NCBI GenBank assembly: GCA_945860225.1
Contig: CAMAPT010000008.1
Span: 1 to 64,000, forward strand
DNA: 64,000 nucleotides
Direction: 5' to 3'
Source of the DNA: Chitinophaga pinensis
Lineage (GTDB): Bacteria; Bacteroidota; Bacteroidia; B-17B0; Aurantibacillaceae
Position numbers and translations under genes: made by a program. Shown one piece after another: positions 53,851 to 62,753 of the stretch. How positions within the stretch are numbered: position 1 is the stretch's first letter; every line of letters starts with the position of its first letter. The notes below the pieces were generated by a model that was not told where the DNA came from, made no database searches, and was given only the letters and a program-made list of their open reading frames with translations.

Positions 53851-54441
53851 ATGTTTACAGGAATTATAGAAGGACTTGCAAAAGTTGAGGCCATAGAACT
53901 AGAAAATACAAATGTTCATTTTACATTTAGTTGTTCTTTCACTAATGAGTTGAAAATCGATCAAAGTGTTGCCCATAATGGGGTGTGCTTAACGGTTGTA
54001 AAAATTAAAGAATCTTACTATACCGTTACTGCTATCGACGAAACACTAAAAAAAACCAATTTAGGTACCTTAAAAATAGGCGACGAAGTAAATTTAGAAC
54101 GTTGTATGCCTGCAAATGGCCGATTTGATGGACATATTGTTCAGGGACATGTTGATCAAACAGGTGTTGTGTCGGCTATAGAAGACCATGCAGGTAGTTG
54201 GACATATACCATCTCCTACAATCCTCAATTAGGCAATATAACCGTTGAAAAAGGAAGTATTACAATAAACGGAACAAGTTTAACAGTCGTTGACTCCAAA
54301 GAAAATTCTTTTTCAGTATGCATCATTCCTTACACGTTCGAACATACTGTTTTCAAACACCTCAAAGTAAATGATATAGTCAATCTTGAATTTGATATCG
54401 TAGGAAAATACGTCGCCAGATTATTAGGTAATAAACAATAA
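53851..54441 (+). CDS. ribE: Riboflavin synthase alpha subunit
   Basis: Dismutates two 6,7-dimethyl-8-ribityllumazine molecules to riboflavin. The 196-residue product has the start MFTGIIEG and two lumazine-binding repeats: NGVCLTVVKI in the first, GRFDGHIVQGHVDQTG at the junction and NGTSLTVVD in the second. Length is typical. ispD follows 4 nt later. Confidence 0.95.
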   Translation: MFTGIIEGLAKVEAIELENTNVHFTFSCSFTNELKIDQSVAHNGVCLTVVKIKESYYTVTAIDETLKKTNLGTLKIGDEVNLERCMPANGRFDGHIVQGHVDQTGVVSAIEDHAGSWTYTISYNPQLGNITVEKGSITINGTSLTVVDSKENSFSVCIIPYTFEHTVFKHLKVNDIVNLEFDIVGKYVARLLGNKQ

Positions 54442-54445
54442 TAGT

Positions 54446-55114
54446 ATGACTTCTCAATATAATGTCATCATTGTGGCAGGGGGAACAGGCAGCAGAATGA
54501 AATCGTCTGTACCAAAACAATTCATAGAAATTAAAGGCAAGCCCATTCTCATTCATACCATCGAAAAGTTTATAGAGTTTGATGAATTTATTCATGTGAT
54601 TGTATGTGTTCATCCCGATTTTTTAAATGATGCGAGATTTATGATTGCTGAACACTTCCCTGAAAAAAATATTCAGATTGTAGCAGGAGGCGAAACCCGA
54701 TTTCATTCAGTGAAAAATGGGTTAAACTGTATAACAAACAAAAATGATATTGTGGGCATTCATGATGCAGCGAGACCATTTGTGAGTACAGAAACCATAA
54801 AACGATGTTTTGAAACCGCTGCTCAAGAAGGCAATGCCATTCCGGTTTCTCCGGTTAACGAGAGTATTCGCATGGTCGTTAACGGTATTAATAAAGCTGT
54901 AAGCCGCGATGATTATAAAATTGTGCAAACACCCCAGTGTTTCATCGTATCTAAAATCAAAAAAGCTTTTGAACAAGGCTATTCTCCTTTTTTTACAGAT
55001 GATGCTACTGTGTTGGAATCGATGGATGAATCCATTATTTTAGTAGATGGTAATCCGGAAAACATCAAAATAACCCATCCCAATGATTTAAAATTCGCCG
55101 AATTATATTTATGA
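54446..55114 (+). CDS. ispD: 2-C-methyl-D-erythritol 4-phosphate cytidylyltransferase
   Basis: Makes CDP-methylerythritol in the non-mevalonate isoprenoid pathway. The 222-residue product has VAGGTGSRMKSSVPKQF (CTP loop), HDAARPFVS, QTPQCF and the C-terminal VDGNPENIKITHPNDL. Its stop overlaps the start of the PolX-like gene by 4 nt. Confidence 0.95.
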   Translation: MTSQYNVIIVAGGTGSRMKSSVPKQFIEIKGKPILIHTIEKFIEFDEFIHVIVCVHPDFLNDARFMIAEHFPEKNIQIVAGGETRFHSVKNGLNCITNKNDIVGIHDAARPFVSTETIKRCFETAAQEGNAIPVSPVNESIRMVVNGINKAVSRDDYKIVQTPQCFIVSKIKKAFEQGYSPFFTDDATVLESMDESIILVDGNPENIKITHPNDLKFAELYL

Positions 55115-56712
55115 TGACTACAGAGGATATAGCAGACGCTTTGGAAATAACCGCCAAATTATTGGAACTTCACAACGAAAATCCATTTAAGGTAAAAGCC
55201 ATAAGCAATGCGGCATACAAATTAGGTAAAACACGATTAGATTTAACTTCACTCGGATTAAACGAACTCATCGGCATTGAAGGAATCAGCAAAAGTTTAG
55301 CCGAAAAAATTATAGATTTTAAAAACACCGGTACCACTGCTGAATTAAAAAACCTACTAGCCAAAACACCAGCCGGTGTTATTGAAATGTTAGGCATAAA
55401 AGGATTGGGGCCAAAAAAAGTACGCCAGTTGTGGCAAGAGTTAGAATTGGAAAGCGTAACCGATTTACTATATGCATGTCATGAAAGTCGTTTGGTAGAA
55501 TTGAAAGGTTTTGGCGAAAAAACACAACAAAGTATTATTCAAAATATCGAATTCAAATTAAAACAAACGGGTTGGTTTCATTATGCATACGCCGAGAAAA
55601 TTGGTCAACCAATTGTGGAGGCTATCAAACAACACACTGATTTGGTAAGTTTTACGGGAGCCATGTACCGTCGGCGAGAAGTAATTGAAGAGATTGACAT
55701 TTTAATTGGAGATGAAAATCTAGATACAGAATTATTTGTTTCAGATACCATTCCCATTAATTTTATTCAAGTAAATCCGACTATTTTTTACAGAAAATTA
55801 GTCGAAACTTCAAGTACCGCAGAACATCTAAATGGTATAGGTTTTAAAAATTTAGAAACTAAACCATATAATGATGAAAAATCTGTTTATTCAAATTTAA
55901 ACATTCAGTATTGTGAACCGGAATTGAGAGAAGGTCTGTTTGAATTAGAAAAAGCTAAAACTCATGAATTACCTCAACTCATTGAATATACAGATTTAAA
56001 AGGCATTCTTCACAATCACTCCACTTACAGTGATGGGATGAATACCTTAGAAGAAATGGCCATTTATTGTAAAAATTTAGGTTATGAATATTTAGGTATA
56101 TGCGATCACTCGCAAACGGCTGTATATGCTGATGGTTTGAAAGTAGAAACGATATTATTACAACACCAAGAAATTGAAAAGCTGAATCATCAATTATATC
56201 CATTTAAAATTTTTAAAGGCATAGAAAGTGATATTTTAAACAATGGAAACCTCGATTACGAAGAGGATGTGCTTAAATCGTTTGATTTTATTGTAGCATC
56301 TGTGCATGCTAATCTTAAAATGGATGAAGAAAAAGCAAACGCTCGTTTAATTAAGGCCATTGAAAATCCCTACACAACTATTTTAGGTCATCCTACAGGA
56401 AGGTTATTATTGGGCAGACCGGGTTATCCCATAAATCATAAAAAAATTATTGATGCTTGTGCCGCCAATAAAGTAGTCATCGAACTCAATGCACATCCTT
56501 ACCGTTTGGATATTGATTGGCGATGGATTCCGTATTGTTTAGAAAAAGGCGTCATGATTTCCATTAATCCGGACGCTCATCAATTACATGGCTATCATGA
56601 CATGCGCTTCGGAACTTATACAGCCAGAAAAGGTCTCTTAACAGCCGATATGTGCCTAAATGCGATGAATTTAATTGAATTTGAAACTTTTTTGAAAACG
56701 TATAAAAAATAA
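55111..56712 (+). CDS. PolX-like helix-hairpin-helix / PHP domain protein
   Basis: A 533-residue member of the bacterial PolX family. Order: N-terminal HhH 8-kDa-like domain (about 1-150, EGISKSLAEKI, IKGLGPKKVRQLW), a polymerase-beta-like palm (about 150-290), and a C-terminal PHP phosphoesterase domain (about 300-530). PHP ligands are present: LHNHSTYSDG, GICDHSQTA, GIESDIL, SVHANL, LGHPTGR and NPDAH. In the palm the expected D-x-D reads EIDIL, so the first Asp is replaced and polymerase activity is doubtful; exonuclease or AP-repair activity of PHP remains plausible. Confidence 0.85.
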   Translation: MMTTEDIADALEITAKLLELHNENPFKVKAISNAAYKLGKTRLDLTSLGLNELIGIEGISKSLAEKIIDFKNTGTTAELKNLLAKTPAGVIEMLGIKGLGPKKVRQLWQELELESVTDLLYACHESRLVELKGFGEKTQQSIIQNIEFKLKQTGWFHYAYAEKIGQPIVEAIKQHTDLVSFTGAMYRRREVIEEIDILIGDENLDTELFVSDTIPINFIQVNPTIFYRKLVETSSTAEHLNGIGFKNLETKPYNDEKSVYSNLNIQYCEPELREGLFELEKAKTHELPQLIEYTDLKGILHNHSTYSDGMNTLEEMAIYCKNLGYEYLGICDHSQTAVYADGLKVETILLQHQEIEKLNHQLYPFKIFKGIESDILNNGNLDYEEDVLKSFDFIVASVHANLKMDEEKANARLIKAIENPYTTILGHPTGRLLLGRPGYPINHKKIIDACAANKVVIELNAHPYRLDIDWRWIPYCLEKGVMISINPDAHQLHGYHDMRFGTYTARKGLLTADMCLNAMNLIEFETFLKTYKK

Positions 56713-56713
56713 C

Positions 56714-58225
56714 ATGGCCATACTGAATTCGATCGCTTCGTGGCTCATGAAAAAACGCATGCACCAAATAGAGTTATTCATGAAATACCCTCATGATGTA
56801 CAAAATGAATGGATGCACAATTTAATTGATTTAGCAAAAGATACTGAATTCGGAAAAACACATCAATTTAAAGACATTAAAAACTACGAACAGTTTAAAC
56901 AACATATCCCTGTTCAAGATTACGAAAGTTTAAAGCCTTACATTGAACGCACCAGAAGAGGCGAACAAAATTTACTGTGGCACTCTGACATTAAATGGTT
57001 TGCTAAGAGCAGTGGCACTACAGATAAAAGCAAATACATTCCGGTTAGCAAAGAATTTTTAAATGGCTGTCATTACAACGGTGGTCGTGATATGATTACT
57101 TTTCATTGTATTAACAATCCAGATACAAAATTATTTACCGGCAAAAATTTAGCATTAGGAGGTAGTTTTAAAAAAGATGACTTTGGTGATTACCAGTCTT
57201 ACCATGGTGATGTAAGCGCCATCATCATTCAAAACTTACCCATGTGGGCAGAATATTTCAGAGCTCCCGATGTGCAAATTGCCTTAATGGAAAATTGGGA
57301 AGATAAACTCGAAAAAATGGCCATATCGATGGCAAACGAAAATGTAACTAGTTTAGCCGGAGTTCCGAGTTGGATGTTGGTATTAATAAAACGGATTTTA
57401 GAATTAAAACAAACAGATAATCTGAAAGATGTATGGCCAAATTTAGAAATATACTTTCATGGAGGAGTGAGCTTTGCACCTTATCAAGAATTATTTCAAG
57501 CATTGTTTAATCAACCTCACATGGCGTACATGCAGCTCTACAGCGCCTCAGAAGGTTTTTTTGGTATACAGGACGAACGGAAGAGTGACGAAATGCTGTT
57601 GATGCTAGATTATGGCATCTTTTACGAATTTATGCCTGTGTCTGAATTACATAAATCAACACCTCTTATTTACAATTTATCAGAAGTTGAAAAAGACAAA
57701 GATTACGCGGTATTAATTTCTACCAATGCAGGGTTATGGCGATATCAGGTAGGAGACACCATTCGGTTTACCAATTTAAACCCTTATCGTTTTGTTGTAA
57801 CCGGCCGAACTAAACAGTATATTAATGTGTTTGGAGAAGAATTAATGATTCACAATGCCGAATCGGCTATTAAAAAAGCTTGCGAAAAAACACATGCTCA
57901 TATTGTTGATTTTACGGTGGCTCCTGTTTTTATGAGTCAAAATACAGGCGCACACGAATGGGTAATTGAATTTGAACAAATACCCGAAAGCATGGATCGT
58001 TTCAAAAAAACCCTAGATGAAGTGCTCAAACAACTCAACTCTGACTACGAAGCTAAACGCTTTAATGATTATATTCTTCAACCACCTATCATACAGGTTA
58101 TGCCGAAAGGCACATTTTATAACTGGCTAAAAGTTAATAATAAACTTGGCGGACAATTTAAGGTACCACGGTTAAACAATGATAGAAAGATCATAGATGA
58201 TATTCTGTCATTTTGTAACAACTAA
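56714..58225 (+). CDS. GH3 family acyl-adenylating protein
   Basis: A 503-residue protein of the GH3 group (ANL superfamily relatives of plant amino acid conjugases). Visible: WFAKSSGTTDKSKYIPV (phosphate-binding loop), GVPSWMLVLIKRI, MQLYSASEGFFGIQD and FVVTGRTKQYINVFGEELM. It probably adenylates a carboxylic acid and joins it to an amine; bacterial substrates are mostly unknown. It begins 1 nt after the PolX-like gene and ends facing the aquaporin gene. Confidence 0.9.
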   Translation: MAILNSIASWLMKKRMHQIELFMKYPHDVQNEWMHNLIDLAKDTEFGKTHQFKDIKNYEQFKQHIPVQDYESLKPYIERTRRGEQNLLWHSDIKWFAKSSGTTDKSKYIPVSKEFLNGCHYNGGRDMITFHCINNPDTKLFTGKNLALGGSFKKDDFGDYQSYHGDVSAIIIQNLPMWAEYFRAPDVQIALMENWEDKLEKMAISMANENVTSLAGVPSWMLVLIKRILELKQTDNLKDVWPNLEIYFHGGVSFAPYQELFQALFNQPHMAYMQLYSASEGFFGIQDERKSDEMLLMLDYGIFYEFMPVSELHKSTPLIYNLSEVEKDKDYAVLISTNAGLWRYQVGDTIRFTNLNPYRFVVTGRTKQYINVFGEELMIHNAESAIKKACEKTHAHIVDFTVAPVFMSQNTGAHEWVIEFEQIPESMDRFKKTLDEVLKQLNSDYEAKRFNDYILQPPIIQVMPKGTFYNWLKVNNKLGGQFKVPRLNNDRKIIDDILSFCNN

Positions 58226-58240
58226 CTTATTTCGTTTTAA

Positions 58241-58900
58241 TTAGTTTTTACTGTGAGATTCTTGTGGTTTTAAATACAACCATAACCAAACAGCCAACAC
58301 AACTCCAATAACGGGTGCTACCATATAAACCCACAAATGCTCTGTGTGTTGCGAAATAATGGCTGGAGCTAACGACCTAATAGGATTCATAGAAGCCCCA
58401 CAAATAGGGCCTGCAAATAGAGCTTCTAAAAGTACTACGCCGCCAATGGCAATGCCCGCAAACATTCCTTGCTCTTTACTACCTTTTGCGACATGCATAA
58501 TAACAAACATCAAAATAAACGTCAGTATCAATTCTAAAATAAAGGATTGCATGATAGGTCCAGCAGGCAAAGTAGCCCCTAGGTATTGGTTAGTTGGAAA
58601 TAAAAAATGTAATACACCACTGGCAGCAAAAGCACCAATCGATTGACTCAATATGTAAGGCAGGATTTCTTTTCCCGGAAATTTTTTAGCCAACCAAAAA
58701 CCTATGGTAACTGCCGGGTTGAGATGCGCTCCTGAAATATCACCTACTGTATAAATCATAGCCGAAACAATTAAACCAAAGGTAGCGGCTACTCCTACGT
58801 GTGTAACTACACCACCTGTTTCCTGATTTATTACAATAGCTCCTGTGCCACAAAACAACAAGGCAAATGTGCCAATCAATTCTGCTATATATTTTCTCAT
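58241..58900 (-). CDS. Aquaporin / MIP family channel
   Basis: A 219-residue membrane channel with six helices and two selectivity loops: HLNPAVTIGFW and SMNPIRSLAPA (the second NPA box is NPI). The ATG at 58900 begins MRKYIAELIGTFALL, the family start, and lies right after the stop of the upstream reductase gene. As the last gene of an arsR operon it is probably an AqpS-type arsenite channel, letting As(III) made by the reductase leave the cell (inference from context). Confidence 0.88.
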   Translation of the reverse strand: MRKYIAELIGTFALLFCGTGAIVINQETGGVVTHVGVAATFGLIVSAMIYTVGDISGAHLNPAVTIGFWLAKKFPGKEILPYILSQSIGAFAASGVLHFLFPTNQYLGATLPAGPIMQSFILELILTFILMFVIMHVAKGSKEQGMFAGIAIGGVVLLEALFAGPICGASMNPIRSLAPAIISQHTEHLWVYMVAPVIGVVLAVWLWLYLKPQESHSKN

Positions 58901-58901
58901 C

Positions 58902-59519
58902 TTATTTTGCTTTTGAAAAAACATATAAAGTTTCTAATGCTATCTGACGACAACGTTCGTCATATTTCGCATCTTGTAAGGGTGTGTTGTCAAATGCTTT
59001 TGGATCATCATAAGTGGTGCCTATTCTCACATCAACACCCGGAATAAACGGGCAATTTTCTTCAGCATCACTACAAGTCATAATAGCCGCAAATCCTGAT
59101 TTCGGATTTCGGTCATCATCATAAGTTTTCGAAAAACATTCTATGGCTGTTTCATCTGCGCTATAAAATACCTGATACACTGGATTATTAGTCTTCGTTT
59201 TTTGTATAACATCAAAACCGACACGCATAACAGCATTTATGGCATTCTGATTAAAAGCTGTGGCTTCGGTACCGCCCGAATAAGTCAATACATGTTTGAT
59301 ACCATAATAACAAGCCGCTACTTGTGCCCATATTTGGCCGAAATGACTGCGACGCGAATTATGCGTACAAATATAAACGAGATGAATTGGTTGATGCGCT
59401 TGCTGTTTCGAACGAATATACTGAGACAATTTTTCTAGTACCAAACGACGGTCTGCTGAAATAGTTTCAAACTCTGAGGTAAGAGCGTCGCAATAATATT
59501 GAATGGATGCTTTTAACAT
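58902..59519 (-). CDS. Arsenate reductase of the low-molecular-weight phosphatase type
   Basis: A 205-residue protein with the phosphatase P-loop CTHNSRRS (CX5RS) at about residue 47, the SGGTEATAFN segment and a late CSDAEENCPFIPG that carries further Cys. This is the thioredoxin-coupled ArsC/LMW-PTP fold that reduces arsenate to arsenite; tyrosine phosphatase activity is the alternative. It is longer than classical ArsC (about 135) because of an N-terminal ~40-residue extension. Second-to-last in the ars operon. Confidence 0.85.
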   Translation of the reverse strand: MLKASIQYYCDALTSEFETISADRRLVLEKLSQYIRSKQQAHQPIHLVYICTHNSRRSHFGQIWAQVAACYYGIKHVLTYSGGTEATAFNQNAINAVMRVGFDVIQKTKTNNPVYQVFYSADETAIECFSKTYDDDRNPKSGFAAIMTCSDAEENCPFIPGVDVRIGTTYDDPKAFDNTPLQDAKYDERCRQIALETLYVFSKAK

Positions 59520-59531
59520 ATTTAAAATCAA

Positions 59532-60005
59532 TTAACAACATTTTCCTCCGGGTGCACAACAACTTTGATTCGCTTTTTCCAAATCAGCCAGATTGACTTT
59601 TAATTTTTCAGCCGGAATTCCGCATTTGTCGTCGGCTAAACAATTAGTCAATTTGCGGGTCAATACAAATTCTTTTCCGTTATAATCTATCCCATATTTA
59701 CCAATCGTTTCTGCTTGGTATTCCACCTCTATTTCTGCATCTTCTATGGCCAATTTGGTTTCAGAAAGGGCGATAATATCCGCTAGTTTTTTGGGTGCTA
59801 ATCGATGATCAAAATCATTGGCCTCCCATAATTGAAAACTAACCGCTTTTTCATCACGAACGGTACCTCCACAATCAATAAAACGCTTCGTAATTTGACC
59901 CACCTCGGTTACATGAAAATGTTTTGGAACTAACGAACCATTAGGCAATACAAAATGAATGTCTGTAACTTTAGTTAAGTGTTTTTTGAATTCTGATAAT
60001 GTCAT
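59532..60005 (-). CDS. DUF6428-like protein with Cys-rich tail
   Basis: A 157-residue protein, family DUF6428 as I remember it, found in Bacteroidota arsenic operons. It has FVLPNGSLVPKHFHVTEVG and ends with two cysteine pairs, CCAPGGKCC, with another Cys pair in CLADDKCG. Vicinal Cys pairs suit As(III) or other thiophilic metals, so it may be a metallochaperone or scavenger (inference). Lies between arsR and the reductase. Confidence 0.7.
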   Translation of the reverse strand: MTLSEFKKHLTKVTDIHFVLPNGSLVPKHFHVTEVGQITKRFIDCGGTVRDEKAVSFQLWEANDFDHRLAPKKLADIIALSETKLAIEDAEIEVEYQAETIGKYGIDYNGKEFVLTRKLTNCLADDKCGIPAEKLKVNLADLEKANQSCCAPGGKCC

Positions 60006-60132
60006 GTGATTGATTTTTTATTTATTGGTATTACTTAATTATAATTGAATATATGATTATAAATAACAGGTGTAAATGAGTATTGATTTAGCAAACAGAA
60101 ATTCATCGCACTTGAACGATATATGAAGCAAA

Positions 60133-60456
60133 TCAACAGCACTCATTGTTAGCTTTATATGATTCAAATAACGAACCCAAATAAGCCTGCGCATTTTTCC
60201 ATTCATCTTGATCAATGCAATAGCAAACTTTTACCCCTTCAATATCTCCTTTTATTAATCCGGCGTCTTTCAATTCTTTTAAATGCTGAGAAACTGTGCT
60301 TTGTGACAAGGGTAACTCATTCACAATATCGCCACAAATACAAGTTTGCTTTTTAATTAATAATTGAAGAATAGCTATGCGAGCAGGATGAGATAAAGCT
60401 TTTGCATACCTTGCTATCTTATTGTTCTTTACAGTAAATTCTTCTTTTTTAGCCAT
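60133..60456 (-). CDS. arsR: ArsR family metalloregulator
   Basis: A 107-residue winged-helix repressor. The helix-turn-helix is [18 protein letters not shown]; the arsenite site appears as TCICGDIV (Cys-x-Cys in the alpha-3 helix), and there is a C-terminal Cys pair (NNECC). It should sit on DNA until As(III) binds. A perfect palindrome lies 10 nt upstream of its ATG. It heads the minus-strand operon arsR, DUF6428, reductase, aquaporin. Confidence 0.93.
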   Translation of the reverse strand: MAKKEEFTVKNNKIARYAKALSHPARIAILQLLIKKQTCICGDIVNELPLSQSTVSQHLKELKDAGLIKGDIEGVKVCYCIDQDEWKNAQAYLGSLFESYKANNECC

Positions 60457-60465
60457 ACTAAATAC

Positions 60466-60481
60466 ATCGTAAAAATACGAT
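60466..60481 (-). promoter_or_regulatory. Predicted ArsR operator overlapping the promoter
   Basis: Perfect inverted repeat ATCGTA-AAAA-TACGAT. On the minus strand its middle reads TATTTTTA, a near match to the -7 element, so ArsR binding would block RNA polymerase directly. Confidence 0.7.
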
Positions 60482-60619
60482 TAATTTTTTTATCTAAAAT
60501 CATTTTATTTAAAAATCACTAAAAGCAACAATTGAAGAACAATCAAGAACTATTTTTAATGGAAAAAAATGATGTATATAACATTCTCAGTTGAACGAAT
60601 TTTTTTGTAAATTTAGGAT

Positions 60620-60799
60620 ATGGAAAAATCAATTGTATTGAATACACTGAATAAATTACCGAATAAATTTGATCTTGATGAATTTCTAGAACGACTCATT
60701 GTTATTGAAAAAATTAATGAAGGAATAGAAGATGAAAAGGCGGGTAAAACAGTTAGTCATGAAAAAGTGAAAAAGTTGGTAGCTAAATGGCACAAATAG
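60620..60799 (+). CDS. Antitoxin of a RelE/ParE-type module
   Basis: A 59-residue protein (starting MEKSIVLNTL) of helical, charged character with PNKFDLDEFLERLIVIEKI in the middle, like the short antitoxins that precede ParE toxins. It overlaps the toxin gene by 13 nt, so translation is coupled. It should bind the toxin and repress their joint promoter. No clear DNA-binding motif is visible. Confidence 0.7.
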   Translation: MEKSIVLNTLNKLPNKFDLDEFLERLIVIEKINEGIEDEKAGKTVSHEKVKKLVAKWHK

Positions 60800-61068
60800 A
60801 TTGGACTAAAAAATCGGTAAAAGATTTAAAAGCTATTAACGATTACATTTCACTTGATTCTACATTTTATGCTGCACGTTTTATTTCTAAAATTATAAAA
60901 AGAGTTGAGCAACTAATTGATTTTCCCGAATCAGGACGTGTGGTTCCCGAAAAAAATATCCCTGAAATTCGAGAATTAATTGAAGGAAACTATCGTATTT
61001 TCTACAAACTAAAAAAAGAAAAGGTTACTATTCTAAGAATTCATAATGCTTCAAGAAAAATAAAATAA
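60787..61068 (+). CDS. RelE/ParE family toxin
   Basis: A 93-residue protein of the ParE/RelE superfamily: IDWTKKSVKDLKAINDYIS, FPESGRVVPE, IRELIEGNYRIFYKL and a basic end (RIHNASRKIK). ParE-type members act on gyrase, RelE types on mRNA; the sequence favours ParE. Forms a type II toxin-antitoxin pair with the overlapping upstream gene. Confidence 0.87.
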   Translation: MAQIDWTKKSVKDLKAINDYISLDSTFYAARFISKIIKRVEQLIDFPESGRVVPEKNIPEIRELIEGNYRIFYKLKKEKVTILRIHNASRKIK

Positions 61069-61120
61069 GCTTCTCCTCTCTTATAGCCTAAATTAATATA
61101 AAAATTAGTTATTTGACCTA

Positions 61121-61171
61121 AACCTTTCGATACAATTTTTTGCGAGAGCGAGAGCAAAAAATCACTCAAGG
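61121..61171. repeat. Dispersed palindromic repeat B, copy 1
   Basis: ATTTTTTGC and GCAAAAAAT separated by 10 nt, with flanks AACCTTTCGATA and CACTCAAG. The reverse complement matches 63886-63936 closely outside the loop. Confidence 0.7.
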
Positions 61172-61191
61172 TGACAACGGTCTGTTTTACG

Positions 61192-61227
61192 AAAAAGGCG
61201 AAAATGGAAAACCACTTTCGCCTTTTT
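61192..61227. terminator. Bidirectional terminator between toxin and LamG genes
   Basis: AAAAAGGCGAAA, 12-nt loop, TTTCGCCTTTTT: a perfect 12-bp stem with A/T tracts on both sides, between converging genes. Confidence 0.88.
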
Positions 61228-61264
61228 ACATTATGTAGTAAATTGATTGTTTTTTAACAAACCT

Positions 61265-62584
61265 CTACTCTATGAGTATTTTTCGGGTTTCTACTGTTTT
61301 ACCTTGAGGATCGATGATGTGAATGAAGTATAAACTATGGCTATTCCAATTAGTTAAATTAACACTCGATGTTTGTTGGTTAATTGGCGCAGCAAATAAC
61401 TCTTGCCCTAAGGTATTAGTGATTTTGACGCTATACCCATTCATCATAGCAAAGTTGCCGTAATGGATAACGACATGGTCTTTAGCAGGGTTTGGATATA
61501 CCTTAATGGTATTTTTATTATTTGGAGCCGATAAACCAGTGATAGTGCGGTTAATGACTAAGGTATCGTGTACGGTTATCAAACACGTATCAGCTATTTG
61601 AATGGTAGCCACATCAGAGGTGTCTTTGCAAGTACCCGCTGTAGCTATGACTCTAAATGGTTGGTTATGATTGCCTAATTGCACATTATTAACGGTTAAG
61701 GTTTTGGTGGTAGCTCCATTATATTTTTGGTTAGTGGGCACGTTCATCCATTGTGTTTCTGCAGGTTGTGTTTGCCACTGAAACGTCGCAGAGCCATCAG
61801 CAGCACTCGCGGTAAATGAAGTATTATCGCCCGCTTTCACATTGGCTTTAATTGGAGTAATGCTTGCATTTAAATTACAGCCCGTGTAAAGTGCCGTAAT
61901 TTCTTGTTGAGTTAAAGCACGGTCCCAAATTCCAAAATCATCAAGCTTCCCATTAAATGCGTCATAAGCAGGATGATTCATTCTTCCCATTGCTAAGTTA
62001 CCTGCTAATATTGGTTTACCTGTTGATGCAACTGTTCCAACCAATATTCCATCTTGGTAAAATTTGCCTGAAACACCATCGTTAGTATATACTATATTAG
62101 TCCATTGATTTAAAGATTTTACTGGTACACCATAACCACAAGAAAAACCTGTACTAGTGATACTTCCCATCCATATTTTTATTGTAGAATTATCCCAACC
62201 CCATTGTGCTTGTCCTGGACCATCGCTACCCGGCCAAAATTCAAATAATCGTGGCCCGTAACAACCATTCCCTATTTTACAAACCCAAATAGAAATAGTT
62301 AATCCCGTTTGTATAGTAGATGTATTAACATTAGCATCTATTCTTGTTGCGCATCCTGAACTCGAAAAATAGTAAGCCTTATTTGCAATTCCATTTCTAT
62401 CCGTTGTCAATGTAGCACCATTCACTGTACCGTGATTCCCATTTCCCGAATAATCTTTGGCATCACCATCAAATCCCCAATAACCCACCAAACCATTTGT
62501 AGGCAAATAACTTGGCACCGTTTGCGCCATGGTTACAGTAGCCATGCTCATGGCAGCCACTGCGCTTAATAAAATTCTCTTCAT
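61265..62584 (-). CDS. Secreted LamG-domain protein with T9SS sorting domain
   Basis: A 439-residue exported protein: signal peptide (about 1-20, ending TMAQ), a LamG/concanavalin-like lectin domain (about 25-230, GLVGYWGFDGDAKDYSGNG and the late FNGKLDDFGIWDRALTQQEI), an Ig-like linker (about 235-335) and a type A T9SS domain (KVYPNPAKDHVVIHYG, GQELFA, terminal ETRKILIE). It probably binds carbohydrate at the cell surface. The promoter region contains a strong hairpin and a dispersed repeat also found at the left edge of the window. Confidence 0.87.
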   Translation of the reverse strand: MKRILLSAVAAMSMATVTMAQTVPSYLPTNGLVGYWGFDGDAKDYSGNGNHGTVNGATLTTDRNGIANKAYYFSSSGCATRIDANVNTSTIQTGLTISIWVCKIGNGCYGPRLFEFWPGSDGPGQAQWGWDNSTIKIWMGSITSTGFSCGYGVPVKSLNQWTNIVYTNDGVSGKFYQDGILVGTVASTGKPILAGNLAMGRMNHPAYDAFNGKLDDFGIWDRALTQQEITALYTGCNLNASITPIKANVKAGDNTSFTASAADGSATFQWQTQPAETQWMNVPTNQKYNGATTKTLTVNNVQLGNHNQPFRVIATAGTCKDTSDVATIQIADTCLITVHDTLVINRTITGLSAPNNKNTIKVYPNPAKDHVVIHYGNFAMMNGYSVKITNTLGQELFAAPINQQTSSVNLTNWNSHSLYFIHIIDPQGKTVETRKILIE

Positions 62585-62753
62585 ATTAATTTGTATTGCG
62601 CCACTCTGTCCCGCAGAAGCGGTTATTAATAAAAATAGCGTGAGACAGTTGCTTTAATTTGGTGTAGTGGGAGTCGAAGCCCATAAAGACAAAGTAAAGC
62701 AACGCTCACGCCTTAGCGCAAGCGTTGTGCTTCAACTTTCCTGTCTTGTTTGA
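62585..62753 (-). other. Upstream region of the LamG gene with a strong hairpin
   Basis: At 62701-62726 the minus strand reads AACGCTTGCGC, loop TAAG, GCGTGAGCGTT: an 11-bp stem with two wobble pairs. No ORF is seen here. It could be the terminator-less leader of the LamG mRNA or part of a repeat. Confidence 0.5.
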
